From Hevea brasiliensis (Eukaryota > Streptophyta > Magnoliopsida > Malpighiales > Euphorbiaceae): a DNA stretch of 64,000 bases. Positions 33,467-46,971 of the stretch are shown here, piece by piece. How positions within the stretch are numbered: position 1 is the stretch's first letter; every line of letters starts with the position of its first letter. The notes beneath the pieces were generated by a model, which worked only from the letters and a program-made list of their open reading frames with translations, was not told the origin of the DNA and searched no databases. The position numbers were made by a program, and so were the translations under genes. The stretch spans positions 34,520,467 through 34,584,466 of the forward strand of contig NC_079494.1 in assembly GCF_030052815.1 (NCBI RefSeq). Reading direction: 5' to 3'.

Positions 33467-36400
33467 TGTAACACCCCTCACCTGACTACAGTGTAGCCGA
33501 GCAAGACGTACTACATTCGGTGCCGGAGCACCCTATCTTATATTACTTTATTCTCTTAATAATTTTGAATTCTTTTAATTTAATATCAATTATTTTTTGA
33601 CGGAGAAACTAACAGAGTTTTCCCTATTTTATTAACGTTTGACGTGTTTCACTATTTACCTGTTTGAAATTTCAATAATATTTTAAAATAAAAATCTCAT
33701 TATTTCATACATCATCTATATATTTCAATTTCGTATTCAAATCCATACAATTTCATTCATATCCAATAGGATACATTTTCATTCATGCTCAACTCATATA
33801 TGAAATTTTTTAATCTTCATTAATTTACATGATATACAATTTAATCACATATGAATTAACCGATTTATTAATTTACATCACATACCTATTAATTATATTT
33901 TCATAATTTACATTACAATACTATAACTAAGCATTTTATACAACATACAAATTATGACCTATATGGGCCCTATCTACATGCATTACGGAGGAGGTGATAA
34001 CCATGAACACTCTGCAGATCAGAACTCCAAAATCTCTGTTTAGTATTCGCTAGGCTTTACATTTAGTACCTGCACGAGAAAACAAATCCATCACGCTAAG
34101 CATTTCTGCTCAGTGGTGCAATAATATAATAAGAAAATAATATATATAAAATACAAATGGAAATAAAAACCTAATTTGCGTAATCAAGAATTTTTTTCAT
34201 TTCATATGGAATTCCTAATATTAATTATCTTTTATCATATTATATTGTTCTTTGGAATCACTTGTTTCCTAAATTTACTGTAATAATATGCAAAATACAA
34301 AATATATTAGTATATTATATTTCTATTCATGTTATTTTAGAAGATGCAGCTATAATTATTTATTTAAATGATATCTATTTTGCTAATCTTTTTATCCTTT
34401 CACTCAACATTTCCTAGGTGTTTGGATCATTTCATAGTAAATAAAATTTTAAAACTAATTCTAGTTTCTTTTTTGTTCATTCATTTAATTCACATTATTC
34501 TTAACAAATTTCACTACCTAAGTAACCTATGACAGGCTGACTAAACTGGATAACGGTTCGTTGGCTCTGGACCCCTCGGTGCCTCAGGCTGTCATACCAT
34601 GGGACGTGAAACGTCAATCACGTATAAAATCAGAATGGCTAAAAAGCCATGATAACACATAATCGGGCATAAAAGCCATGAGTGCGGGCATAAAGCCATG
34701 AATGCGGGCATAAAGCCATGAATACAGACATAAAGTCATGAATATAGGCATAAAGCCTTTTGCAGTACTACTAAAACAATACCCTATTGTCATACCAATC
34801 TATCCAATCTGACACACCTGTCTAGGCAATACATGGGCACATAGTACCAGTAAATGTTAATAAATTGTGTTTTATGACTTCATTATTTCATGACAAATTC
34901 CAATTATAATTTATACATTCATTTGATTATTCATATGATCGCAATTCACATCAATTATCCTTCTATACCATTGTACTCAAAGTATTAGTCCTTTTCACAA
35001 TAATGAGAATTAATGTCTCATTCATACATTAATATGATTCATTTATTCATTCATTATGTCATTCATATGATCATAATTTATAACAATTATTTCATTATAT
35101 ATTCTATTATATATATTTGTTGTAACATTCTAAACTTTATTTCCAAGTGAAAATACAATATCTAGACTCATTTTCATCTAATGGATATATTCATGAATAT
35201 CATTTATATAATTCACATTTTATCAATTATATCATCTATTTTTCCTTTCTAATCCTTATCTAATTTATTACATCATTTTACATGTCCCTAGGTTCAATAT
35301 TTTCATTTATGTTGATTTCCAAACCACATTTCAAAATATATTAACAATGTCTCATAAGTTCTATTTGTGATGAGAATACAAACCTCATCTACACATTTAC
35401 ATAATTTAAATATTCATTAAATCATTTAAGTGAGGTACCTTTCACTCTATTAATTTTGGTTATTACTATTCACTTGGCCATTCCTACACAAAAGTTGACT
35501 TTTTAATTCATAATAGATTTGTTAAGCTTAAGTTCACCAAGATACCACATTTTGCATTTAATTTTTGTTGGCATTGATTGCCAATACCATTTCAAAGCTT
35601 ATTTTATGTTATTCAAAATTTTCAAATTTCATACCTTAAGTTTTATATTCCATTGATCATTGTTACAGTGGAAATTTGGCTAATTTTTTTTCATCAAATT
35701 TGTTCCTTTATGTGTCTTCTTTAATTTTCTTTTTGAATCACTCCATTTGGAGTTTTATAGCTTAAGTTATGGTCAATTTATCATAACTGGCCGGATTGAC
35801 CTGTATCTGGAATTTCTGGGCAGCTAGGTTTTGCCAGATTTGGTGTCCTAATTTAGACTAGCAATTTGAATTAGTTAAGTTCAGAATTTGAGTTTGTGTT
35901 CCGCATGAAAGCTGTTCTAAATTGTCTAATCTTTCCATTGATATAAAATTCAGGTCATTTGGATACTTCTACACTGAGTTATGGCCAAATGAACAAACAT
36001 GTTCATTTGGTTAATTTTTTAGGGTAGTATGTATGTTACCCAGATTAGGTCAATGCCATTCTATTGTGGTTTTCTAGGCATGATTTCTTCATCAAAGTTG
36101 TGCCATTATGTGTCTAGTTGCATATTCAATTGGCCTTGCACCAATTGAACCTACACCTCTCAAGTTACAGCTGCCCAAACTTACTGGACTCATATCCAGC
36201 CCTACAAGTCCTATGAGGCAGCATGCCCAACCTCAAATCCAAAACCATAATTCACTTCAATTCCTCATAAAATACAACCAAATGGTCACTAATTGACCAT
36301 TAAGACTTTCATTCACCAACACATGAGCAAAACCCTAAGTTTTCTCCAAACCCTAACTTCCATACTCAACTTCCATGCAACCCATACTCCATCAACCTAT

Positions 36401-37469
36401 CCATCACATATATACATATCTCAAAGCATTTCTAGGCAAGTTTAATATCAATTAAACTCATCACACCCTTATACATCAAAGCTGCCAAAAATTTAACTTC
36501 CCATATACTTGATATTTTCTTCAATTTCATGTCATACTAACTTGATTTAGCATGCTTATAACACTTAAAGGAAAGAAGTAGGATGATTATAGCACTAACC
36601 TTGTGTGAGCAGAATTTTCTCTTGGTTAATCCTCAATTTTCCTTCACTTTCTTCCCACTTTTCTTGGGTTTAATGGCTGGCTATGGAGGTTTATCAAGGC
36701 TGCCAACAATTTTGGTGAAGGAAGGTAGGTGTTTGGAAGCTTGGTAATGGTGGAAAGAAGTAAAAACAAAGGAAACGGAGAGGAGGTGTTGGGAAGGCAG
36801 ATTTTTGCTGGAGAAGAAGATGGCTTTTTCCCATTTTAAGTTCATTTTTATCCCTTTTTATTAGTTTGTCAAATGGTGATTGGGTGGAAACTTTTTATTA
36901 CATCATGTGTGCATCATGCATATGTCATAATTCCATTAAATTTCTATTTTCTTTTCTTCCTTCTTTCATTCATTTTAAATTAAAATTTTAGCAATATTTA
37001 TTCATATTTTATGTCATATACATTTTTTACTTAATTGGACAAGTTGGCCAAAAATCATCTCAGAAGACAAAATGACCAAAATGCCCTTCGTTTGGCTTAA
37101 GAAGCCAAAATTGTCTGTACCGATCTTAAAAATTCTCCTAACCTTTTATTAGCATTCTAATGCCATCAAAACCTCAATGACTCTTCTTTGGAGTCTCAAA
37201 AATTATTTTATGAATTTTTCCTCGAGTTTAGGGCTTCTACCTGTGAAGATCGCGACTTCCAACTAGGTTACCCATCGCTAGGGCACCGGCTCATTTAACT
37301 TGGTTGTATTTTATTACTAATTTTTTTTTACATTTTCCTTGTTAATATTTGAGTTAATTATGGCTCCTCACTTTATTCTAAATATTTTTCCAGACGTTTT
37401 AGCTATTCAGACCGACATCGATAACCAAAACAGTAGAATGAAAGGAATTGCTATAGTGAGGGTGTTACA
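33467..37469 (-). repeat. Family A LTR 1 (3' LTR)
   Basis: 4003 bp, from TGTAACACCCTCACTATAGC (37469, minus) to GAGGGGTGTTACA (33467). It contains a five-unit minisatellite of about 20 bp (GGGCATAAAGCCATGAATGC type) at 34665-34759, the hairpin near 34096-34113, palindrome 35985-36010, paired boxes TCAATTGG / CCAATTGA at 36126-36148, teloboxes near 36330-36357, and a TGATGTNA-type inverted repeat near 36900. Confidence 0.92.
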
Positions 37470-37645
37470 ATTCTTCCCCTCTAACAAAAATTTCATCCTC
37501 GAAACTTACCGGGTGTAGGTATCTGAGATTATTCCTTTACCTTTCTATTGCTCCCTCTGTCTACTCCTTTTATATATATATGGTGTTATTTAGTCTTTTC
37601 GAATCTATCATTTTACACTTAGGCATATCATAAAGGAATGATACT
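37470..37645 (-). promoter_or_regulatory. Polypurine tract, inverted repeat and short non-coding interior
   Basis: The minus strand has GTTAGAGGGGAAGAAT against the LTR. Before it AAGTTTC and GAAATTT flank GAGGAT, pairable as RNA with one G-U pair. From there to the gag stop is non-coding. Confidence 0.78.
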
Positions 37646-38511
37646 TTATCTCAAATTCACATTTGGGGCTTCTTGCTCCTCTCTGGCTTGGGTGACATTT
37701 GGAAGTGGTGTTACTGTTGTACTTGGTCCTTTCATGACCTCTGTCTGGGTCCGTGGTATATTCCTCTTTGGACAATCTTTCAGACGATGGTCTATGGCCC
37801 CACATCTATAATAGACTCCAGTCAATCCCCCACATTCACCTTTATGCCACTTGTTACAATGGCCACATTTTTTTGCTAGTCCTAGCGCACTCACTACTAG
37901 TGTTTCTGGTTGATATCTTCTGGGTATAGGCGTAGGTCTAGATCTTGTACTTTGATAAGATGTCTGACTTAACTCTTCTCTCGGCCTCTTATTACTAGAC
38001 TGTTCCAATTTCCTCTTTTGCTGATCACTACTCCTCTTCTGTTCCTCTTAATGAACACAACTAATATATTTCTTTCTGAACTCTATCAGAAAGAATTTCC
38101 AAGTTACGTCTGCTGGTGGCACTACCTTGGTTACAACATCCCACCACTGATATGCAGCTTCTTGTAACAATGAAACTGCACACTCCAAACTCTGTTCTGG
38201 TGTGCCATGGAGCTGCTGTGGGTTTTATCAGTCCTTTCTAACCAATACTCAGTCACTGAAGAATCGTCTTCTTTTCTACCATTGAAATCTACAGCTCCAT
38301 ACTTCCTAATTTTTCCTAGAAATGATTTCCGCTGAGGCGGTGGTGGAATAACCTTAGTCATCTACTTAAAGAATTTAGTCATCTGCTCAAACAAGGCCTG
38401 TTGGGGTTGTACAGGCACCTCTTGCACTAGTAGAGTATTTGCAATATCACTTTCAGTCGGGATACGGCTTACTACTTCTTCCTCTACTGCCCTCTGCGAT
38501 TGTGAGTCCAT
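37646..38511 (-). pseudogene. Broken gag of family A with altered zinc knuckle
   Basis: ATG at 38511 opens a short N-terminus (MDSQSQRAVEEEVVSRIPTE) that meets TAG just before MTKVIPPPPQRKSFLGK. The capsid part (YGAVDFNGRKEDDSS, EYWLERTD) is frameshifted near 38220. The last open part, 38008-37646, is basic and Ser/Pro/Arg-rich and carries CGHCNKWHKGEC followed by a knuckle with its first cysteine replaced by tyrosine (YYRCGAIDHRLKDC). It ends AREEQEAPNVNLR and a stop, again at the gag-protease boundary, with no protease after it. Non-functional; RNA binding by the knuckle would be impaired even if translated. Confidence 0.85.
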
Positions 38512-38635
38512 ACCTTAACCTAAAATAACCAAGAAAATAGATCTGTAGTAGTGTCACCTCGACTCATATGAATGCAATGCATGTTATGCACACTATCCCT
38601 TTCCATCTATCTATGCCTAGGAATGCCTAAACCGT

Positions 38636-38647
38636 GCTCTGATACCA
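38636..38647 (-). promoter_or_regulatory. Primer-binding site, initiator tRNA-Met type
   Basis: TGGTATCAGAGC on the minus strand, five bases from the LTR end at 38653. The leader to the gag ATG is 38512-38635. Confidence 0.9.
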
Positions 38648-38652
38648 ATAAA

Positions 38653-41235
38653 TATAATACCCCTCATCCGACTACAGTATAGCCGAGCAAAGTGTGCTAC
38701 ATTCTGTACCGGAGCACCCTATCTTATCTTACTTTATTCCTTTAAAAATTTGATCTCATTATATTTTAATATCAATTATTCTTAGACGGAGAAACCAGCA
38801 AAGTTTCTCCTATTTTATTATCAGTTGGCGTACATCACTATTCACCTGCTTGAAATTTTTAATAATATTTTGCAACAAAAATCTCATCAATTATTCTCAT
38901 AACCATCTCATAATTCACATCTCATTCATATATCTCAATTTCATATTCATTTCCATGCATTTCCATTCATGCACAATTTATATATATTAATTCTCAAGTT
39001 TCATTAATTTACATGATTTACAGACTGATTACATAAATTCATAATTTACATGATCTATAAATTAATTATAGTTCCATAATCTGTATTTCAACATACAATT
39101 CATAGTTTACATTACAAATGATAACTAATTATAATGTTCAAAATACATAATATAATCTATATGGGCCCTATCCACATGTATTGTTGATGAGGTGACAACC
39201 GTGAACACTCTGCAGATTAGAACTCCAAAATCTCTGTTTAGTATTTGCTGGGCTTAAACTTCAGTACCTGCGCGAAAAAACAAATCCATCGCACTAAGCA
39301 TTGCTACTTAGTAGTGCAATAATTTAACAATAAATAATGTACACAAATAAAAATAATTGGAACATATTTTTTATACTCAAGAATTTTACTGGGTTCATAT
39401 GAAATTTGCCATACAGTACTATTTTCATCGTTTGTGTTGCCCTCTAGAATCTCTTTTGTCCTAAGTTTACAATAATCATTTATATAATGTACAAATAAAT
39501 CTAAATATTTAGTTTATGTTTATTTTATTATGAAGGATGCATTTCTAATAATTACTTACGTTATGCTTATTTTGCTAGCCTTTCATTTACTCTCTTAATA
39601 TTTTCTATGTGTTATGGATCATTTCGAAATAATTAAATTCTTAATACTAGTTTAATACCTATCGGATTTTTCTCATTGATTTATTTAGTTTCTAATAATT
39701 TTTGACTTATTTCAATAAATTTTTCTTCTCAGGTAACCTACGACAGGCTGACTAAACTAGATAACGGTCATTGGCACTGGACACCGTGGTGCCACGGGCC
39801 GTCATACCATGAGACACAGATCGTCAACCACTTATGCAGTCAGTATGGCTAAGAAGCCATGATGACACATAATCGGGCATAAAAGCCATGAATGTGGACA
39901 TAAAGCCATGAATGCGGGCATAAAGCCATGAATACAGGCATAAAGCCTTTCGCAGTACTGCTAAAACAATACCTTATTGGCATGCCAATCTATCCAATCT
40001 GACACACGTGTCTAGGCAATACATGAGCACATAGTACCATTAAGAGTTTATATGTTTCATCATTTCATTATATTTTTCATTTATATTTTTATAGCATTCT
40101 AATTTTGTTTATACTGGAAACATAATTTTCAAATTCACATTTCTAGGAAATTTAAGCATTCATCGTAATATTAATGCTAATTACAATTCACATTCATTTA
40201 ATCTCATGTACCATTCACATTCAAAACATCATTCCTTTCTTTTTTAATGGGAACCTAAATCCCAAATGATACTTTTATCACATTTATTCATTCAACAATC
40301 TATTCATGTAAAGTACATTTCATACTTCAAGTTGTATTGCTAATATATTATGAACTCCATTGGTGTTGGGAGTATAAGTCTCAACAATCCATCTAGGTTA
40401 ATTTCATTTCATATTCAAGTGGTATCACTCATGTTTCATTAGACCTACTAGTAATGGGAATACAAATCTTAATTATATATTCACATAACTTAAAAGTTCA
40501 TAAAGTCATTGAGGTAAATTACTATTTCTATTCCAAGTAATCCATGAACATTTTATGGATTCCAAATTTCATACCTTAATTTCCTCTACCAATTTAGTTC
40601 TTACACTTTGTGTCTTTGTACTACTATTCACATTACTATTCACTCAAATTGTTGACTTTTTAATACAAAATAAATTTATTGAATCTAAGTTCTCCAAGAT
40701 ACCACATTTTGCATTTTATTTTTGTTGCTATTGATTTCCAACACCATTTGAAAACTTATCTTATGTTATTCAAAATTTTCAGACTTCATACCCTAGATTT
40801 ACTGTTCCATTGGTCATTTGTACAGTAGGAATTTGATAAAATTGTCTGCATGAAAGTTGTTCTTTATTGCGTCTAGTTACATTTCTTTTCTTGAATCACT
40901 CCATTTGGAGTTTTGTAGCTCAAGTTATGTTCATTTTACCATAATTGGCCGGATTGATGTGTACCCATAATTTCTGGGCAATTTGGTTCTGCCAGATTTG
41001 GTGATCTAAGTTTGGTTGGCAATTTGACTAGGTTATAGTCAGAATTTGGATTTGTGTTCTTCATGAAAGTTGCAGGGCTATTTCTCAGATTTCTGCTGGT
41101 AAAAATTCAGATCAATTGAACTTTTCTACACTGAGTTATGACCATTTGAATAGACACTGTTCACTTGGTCATTTTCTAGAGACAGCATATTGGTCACCCA
41201 AATTAGGCTAATTTTTAGGTCAACTTGTTTTGGTT
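38653..41235 (-). repeat. Family A LTR 2, lacking its U3-proximal 1.4 kb
   Basis: Plus-strand start TATAATACCCCTCATCC is a worn LTR end. It follows LTR 3 closely to about 41235 (GTCAACTTGTTTTGG) and then changes abruptly to gag N-terminal sequence. The part containing the LTR's own start is gone. It carries a four-unit minisatellite at 39875-39950. Confidence 0.85.
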
Positions 41236-41507
41236 ATCTACTCAAATAAGGCCTGTTGTGGTTGCATATGCACCTCTTGCACTGGTGGAGTATTTCCAAT
41301 ATCACTCCCAGTCGGGATACGGCTTACTACTTCTTCCTCTACTGCCCTCTGTGATTTTGAGTCCATACCTTAACCTAAAATAACCAAGAAAATAAATCTG
41401 CATTAGTGTCACCTCGACTCATATGAATGCAATGCATATTATGCACACTATCCCTTTCCATCTATCTATGCTTTGGAATGCCTAAACTGTGCTCTGATAC
41501 CAATAAA
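41236..41507 (-). pseudogene. Gag N-terminus and leader fragment with primer-binding site
   Basis: Matches 38368-38652. It includes the gag ATG at 41366, the first 40 or so codons, the leader, and TGGTATCAGAGC at 41502-41491. It is fused at 41235/41236 to LTR 2 by a deletion that removed the rest of gag, the interior and the LTR start. Confidence 0.82.
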
Positions 41508-44500
41508 TGTAATACCCCTCACCTGACTACAGTACAGCCGAGCAAAGTGTGCTACATTCGGTGCCGGAGCACCCTATCTTATCTTACTTTATTCCTTTAA
41601 TAATTTGATCTTGTTATATTTTAACATCAATTATTTTTAGACGGAGAAACCAGTAAAGTTTCCCCTATTTTATTATCAGTTGGCATACTTCACTATTTAC
41701 CTGCTTGAAATTTTTAATAATATTTTACAATAAAAATCTCATCAATTATTCTCATAACCATCTCATAATTCACATCTCATTCATATATCTCAATTTCATA
41801 TTCATTTCCATGCATTTCTATTCATGCACAATTTATATATATAAATTCTCAAGTTTTATTAATTTACATGATTTGCAAATTGATTACATAAATTCGTAAT
41901 TTACATGATCTACAAATTAATTATAGTTCCATAATCTGTATTTCAACATACAATTCATAGTTTACATTACGAATAATAACTAATTATAATGTACAAAATA
42001 CATAATATAATCTATATGAGCCCTATCTACATGCATTGCTGAGGAGGTGACAACCATGAACACTCTACATATCAGAACTCCAAAATCTCTATTTAGTATT
42101 TGCTGGGCTTTACCTTCAGTACCTGCGCGAGGAAACAAATTCATCGCGCTAAGCATTACTGCTTAGTGGTGTAAAAATATAACATGAAATAATGTATACA
42201 AATAAAAATAATTGAAGCATATTTTCTATACTCAAGAATTTTACTGGGTTCATATGAAATTTGCCATATAGTACATTTTTCATCATTTTTGTTGCTCTCT
42301 ATAATCTCTTTTGTCCTAAGTTTACAATAATTATTTATATAATGTACAAATAAATCTAAATATTTAGTTTATGTTTATTTTATTATGGAGGATACATTTC
42401 AAATAATTACTTACGTTATGCTTATTTTGCTAGTTTTTCATTTACTCTCTTAATATTTTCTATGTGTTGTAGATCATTGCATAATAATTCAATTCTTAGT
42501 ACTAGTTTAATACCTTTCCGATTTTTCTCACTGATTTATTTAGTTTCTAATATTTTTAACTTAGTTTAATAAAATTTTCTGCCCAGGTAACCTATGAAAG
42601 GCTGACTAAACTGGATAACGGTCGTTGGCACTAGACACCGTAGTGCCTCTGGCCATCATACCGTGGGACACAGAACATTAACTATGTATGCAGTCAGTAT
42701 GGCTAAAATGCCATGATAACACATAATCGGGCATAAAAGCCATGAATGTTGGCATAAAGCCATGAATGCGGGCATAAAGCCATGAATTCGTAGTACTGCT
42801 AAAATAATATCCTATTAGCATACCAATCTATCCAATCTGACAACGTGTCTAGGCAATACATGGGCACATAGTACCATTAAGAGTTTATATGTTTCATCAT
42901 TTCATTATATTTTTCGTTTATATTTTTATAGCATTCTAATTTTGTTTATAATGGAAAAATAATTTCCAAATTCACATTTCTAGGTAATTTCTGCATTCAT
43001 TGTAATATTCAGACTTTACAATTCACATTCATTTAATCTCATGTACCATTCACATTCAAAACATCTTTCCTCTCTCTCTTAATGGGAACCTAAATCTCAA
43101 ATGACACTTTTATCACATTTATTCATTCAACAATATATTCATGTAAAGTACATTTTATACTTCTAGTTGTATTGCTAATATATTATGAACTCCATTGGTG
43201 TTGGGAGTATAAGTCTCAACAATCCATCTAGGTTAATTTCGTTTCATATTCAAGTGGTATCACTCATGTTTTATTAGACCAACTAGTAATGGGAATACAA
43301 ATCTTACTTATATATTGACATAACTTAAATGTTCATTAAGTCATTTAGGTAAATTACTATTTCTATTCAAAGTAATCCATGAACATTTCATGGATTCCAA
43401 ATTTGATACCTTAATTTACTCTACCAATTTAGTTCTTACACTTTGTGTCTTTGTACTATTATTCACATTATTATTCACTCAAATTGTTGACTTTTTAATG
43501 CAAAATAAATTTATTGAACCTAAGTTCTCCAAGATACCTCACTTTGCATTTTATTTTTGTTGGTATTGATTTCTAATACCATTCCAAAGCTTATCTTATG
43601 TTATTCAAAATTTTCAGATTCCATACCCTAGGTTTACTGTTCCATTGGTCATTTGTACAGTAGAAATTTGATAAAATTGTCTGCATGAAAGTTGTTTCCT
43701 ATTGTGTCTTGTTACATTTCTTTTCTTGAATCACTCCATTTGGAGTTTTGTAGTTCAAGTTATGGTCATTTTACCATAACTGGCCGGATTGATCTGTACC
43801 CTGAATTTCTAGGCAATTTGGTTCTGCCAGATTTGGTAACATAAGTTTGGTTGGCAATTTGACTAGGTTATAGTCAGAATTTGGATTTTTGTTCTTCATG
43901 AAAGTTGTAGGGTTATGTCTCAGTTTAGTGTTGGCAAAATAGCAGATCAATTGAACTTTTCTACACTGAGTTATGACCATTTGAAAAAATACTATTCATT
44001 TGGTCATTTTCCAAGGACAGCATATTGGTCACCCAGATTAGCGTAATTTTTAGGTTAACTTGGTTTTATTTTCTGGGTAGGGTTTCTTCACCAAAGTTAT
44101 GCCATTATGTGTCTAGTTTCATGTCTAATTGGCCTTACACCAATTGAACCTATACAACTCTAGTTATAGCTACCCAAACCTGCTGGACTCACACCCAGTC
44201 CTGCAGGTCACCAGGGGCAGCATGCCTAAGCTCAACTCCATTATCCTTACTCACTTCAATTCTTCCTCACACACATTCAAATGGTCACTAATTGACTATT
44301 ACAATGTTAATATACCATTACATAAGCAAAACTCTAATTTTTCACAAACCCTAATTCTCAAAGTGTCCAGGTCATGCTATCCATGCCATCTAACACATCC
44401 AATCACAAATACCTACTCAGCAACTCCAATAAACACATTTTATTTCATTTAAATTCGTCAATTCTCATAGGTACACATGCTGACCAAAATTCTTCTTCCA

Positions 44501-45523
44501 TCAAACATGAATAATTTCTCAATTTTTTTCTTGTAATTCTTTCCATTTTAATGCTCAAATTTAAGTTTACTAAAAGAATATGGAAGAAAGTAGCACTAAC
44601 CTCTTTGAGCAGAATTTTATTTTGGTTAATCCTCAATTTTCCTTCACTTTCTTTCTTTTTCAAGGCTAACAAACACTCTCTGAAGAGGAATTGACAAGGT
44701 TTAATGAAAGAAACTTAGGGTTTTGTGGTGAGAAATTAAGATTTAGAAGAGAGAGAGATGAGAAAATTTTAATGGAGGTTGAGAGAAAGAGAGAGCTGCC
44801 GAAAATGTTGAGGACATGAGCATAAATATTTTTCAGAGAGCTGTCGAAAATGTTGAGGACATGAGCATAAATTTTTTTCATTCTTGTTCCAATTTATGTG
44901 TATTTATCCCTTTTTAAAAGGCTTGTCAAATTCCCATTGGTTAACAATTTTTATTTTATTTATTTATGACATCATACTTATGTCATAAGTCTAATTTAAA
45001 TTCAATTTCTTTTCTCATTTCTTTTACTCATTTTTTAATTATTTTCTCACCAATATTAATTCATGTTTTATGTCATAATAATTATTTATTTAACAAGTCG
45101 GTCAAAAATCATCTCTGAAGCCGAAATGACCAAAATGCCCTCCGTATGGCTTATTGAGCCAAAATCATCTGTACTGATCGAAAATTTTTCTAAGCCTTTT
45201 CTTGGCATTCTAATGCCATAGAAACCTCAATGACTCTTCTTTGGAGTCCCAAAAATTATTTTATGAATTTTTTCCTAGGTTTAGGGCTTCTAGTTGCAAG
45301 ACCGTAACTTCCCACTTGGTTACCCATCGTTAGGGCACCAACTCATTTTAACTTGATTGTATTTTATTTCTAAAATTTTTCCTAAATTTTTCTTATTAAT
45401 ATTTAAATTATTTATGACTCCTAACTCTAGTTTAAATATTTTTCCAGATGTTCTAGCTGTCCAGACTGACACCGGTCATCGGAATAGTAGAATGTGCGGA
45501 ATAGCTAAAGTGAGGGTGTTACA
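41508..45523 (-). repeat. Family A LTR 3, complete
   Basis: 4016 bp with both termini (TGTAACACCCTCACTTTAGC at 45523 on the minus strand; TGTAATACCCC at 41508). It has a three-unit minisatellite at about 42728-42790, a perfect hairpin CTAAGCA / TGCTTAG at 42149-42166, and a 45-bp tandem duplication at 44791-44880. It joins leader sequence at 45524 with no polypurine tract. Confidence 0.9.
44791..44880. repeat. 45-bp tandem duplication inside LTR 3
   Basis: 44791-44835 and 44836-44880 each read GAGAGCTGYCGAAAATGTTG onward and differ at only a few positions. The duplication is not seen in the other A LTRs. Confidence 0.9.
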
Positions 45524-45611
45524 CATATGAATGCAATGCATGTTATGCACACTATCCCTTTCCATCTATCTATGCCTAGGAACGCCTAAACCATGCTCTG
45601 ATACCGATACA
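45524..45611 (-). other. Family A leader fragment with primer-binding site
   Basis: Matches the leader at 38566-38652. The primer-binding site at 45595-45606 is TGGTATCAGAGC with one change (CGGTATCAGAGC). The sequence joins LTR 3 precisely at the LTR terminus after CATATG, a sign of insertion there followed by rearrangement. Confidence 0.75.
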
Positions 45612-45924
45612 TGTAACACCCCTCACCCGACTATAGTGTAGCCAAGCAAGACGTGTTACATTCAGTGCTGAAGCACCCTATCCTATCTTACTTTATCCTT
45701 TTAATAATTTTAAATTCGTTTAATTTAATATCAATTATTTTTAGACAGAGAAACTAATAGAATATTCCCTATTTTATTAACATTTGACGTGTTTCATTAT
45801 TCACCTATTTTAAATTTTAATAATATTTTAAAATAAAAATCTCATCATTTCATGCATCATCTATATATTTCAATTCTGTATTCAAATCCATACAATTTCA
45901 TTCATATACAATTGGATACATTCT
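45612..45924 (-). repeat. Family A LTR 4, terminal 313 bp
   Basis: Plus strand starts TGTAACACCCCTCACCC and follows LTR 1. It is cut at 45924 by the start of a D-type LTR; the remainder would lie beyond the window. Confidence 0.82.
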
Positions 45925-46971
45925 TGTAACATCCCCACTGTACGTATTCTTTACGTTTTGTTGCTTCGATGACCTAATATCTGTCCAGACTAGTCAGGAT
46001 GTCTGGAACTACACTTCTGTGATAGTAAACAGACATATAGTGATGAAATAAATAAAAATAAAATACAAGAAAAATTAAAGAAAAATAAAAGAGAGGAAAT
46101 GAAACTAAGTTAAATGAGCTGGCACCGTAACGATGGGTTACCCCACAGGAAAGTTACGGCGAAGGTAATTGCCGAGCCCAGGACTGTGAGGAGCCCTTGA
46201 AATTAAATTTTGGGACATAATTAAAGGTTTATTGAAATATAATTGACACTAAAAATATAAAAAAAATTTAATAAATTAGTACAAAGAAAAACAAAAAATC
46301 TAGAAACAGACAAAAATCAGTGTTACCGAAAAATCGGGAATACAACCCGAAAAGGATCATTTTGGTCATTTGACACCTAGAATTGCCTTTTGACCTCAAT
46401 TTCCATTAAAAATAAATAATATTACACTTTAGAAATGTCATGAAAAATTAGATGAGGTACATTATATTAACAGTGAAAGAAATGAGGCATAAAATGTAAA
46501 TTATGAAACTTTACATCATTAAACATTAAATTGTTGTTTAGTGATCCACTAACCTTAAAATATGGGACATATTAAAGTTGAATTGGGCAGAATTTAAATC
46601 ATCTTCAACCTTCCACAAAACCAGCCGAAGCTCACCATGGAAGAACTCCATAGCAAACCATGGAAGGACCACCATGCAATCATGTTCTAGCCATCCTTTC
46701 TCACTAGTGTCTTCATTAAAGGTTATGCATTCAACTTAAGGAAGCCATTGGCAACAAGAAGAAAGGGATTTAGTGAGTTTTTAGCAAGCTCCAAAAGAAG
46801 TAAGTGTCCAAATTTCCTCCCTTTCTTTACATGTTTAGGTTAAGGTTAGTTGAATGGTGAAGAGAATGGAAGAATTTATTGAGTTATTGAATTATTCAAT
46901 TTCGGCAGCCATGAGAACCTGTGTTGCTTGAGTTTTTCTTACCTCTAATGGATGGAAAATAATATTGATTT
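45925..46971 (+). repeat. Family D (C-like) LTR, first part
   Basis: Starts TGTAACATCCCCACTGTACG and shares the C layout: a GTCCAGACTAG...GTCTGGAAC block, an ACGATGGGTTACC block, and an AAATCGGGAATACAACCCGA palindromic stretch near 46332-46351. It lacks a polypurine tract or coding sequence on its left, so it is the left end of an element or a solo LTR. It is cut at 46971/46972 by a minus-strand C element. Confidence 0.7.

Larger units (their letters stand above)
33467..45924 (-). mobile_element. Compound array of family A LTRs and gag-only interiors
   Basis: Four A LTRs or LTR pieces lie in the same orientation with interior pieces between them: LTR 33467-37469, interior 37470-38652, truncated LTR 38653-41235, interior piece 41236-41507, LTR 41508-45523, leader piece 45524-45611, and an LTR cut at 45924. 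By eye the first and fourth LTRs resemble each other, and the second and third resemble each other. This points to at least two A elements merged by nested insertion, recombination and deletion. Confidence 0.82.

Noticed and set aside
34665..34759. Regular short repeats as a CRISPR array
   Set aside because: Units are directly adjacent without unique spacers, and the setting is plant retrotransposon DNA.
37565..37585. TA and GA microsatellites (37575, 11555, 11925, 6600) as regulatory signals
   Set aside because: Simple repeats in LTRs with no conserved position between copies.
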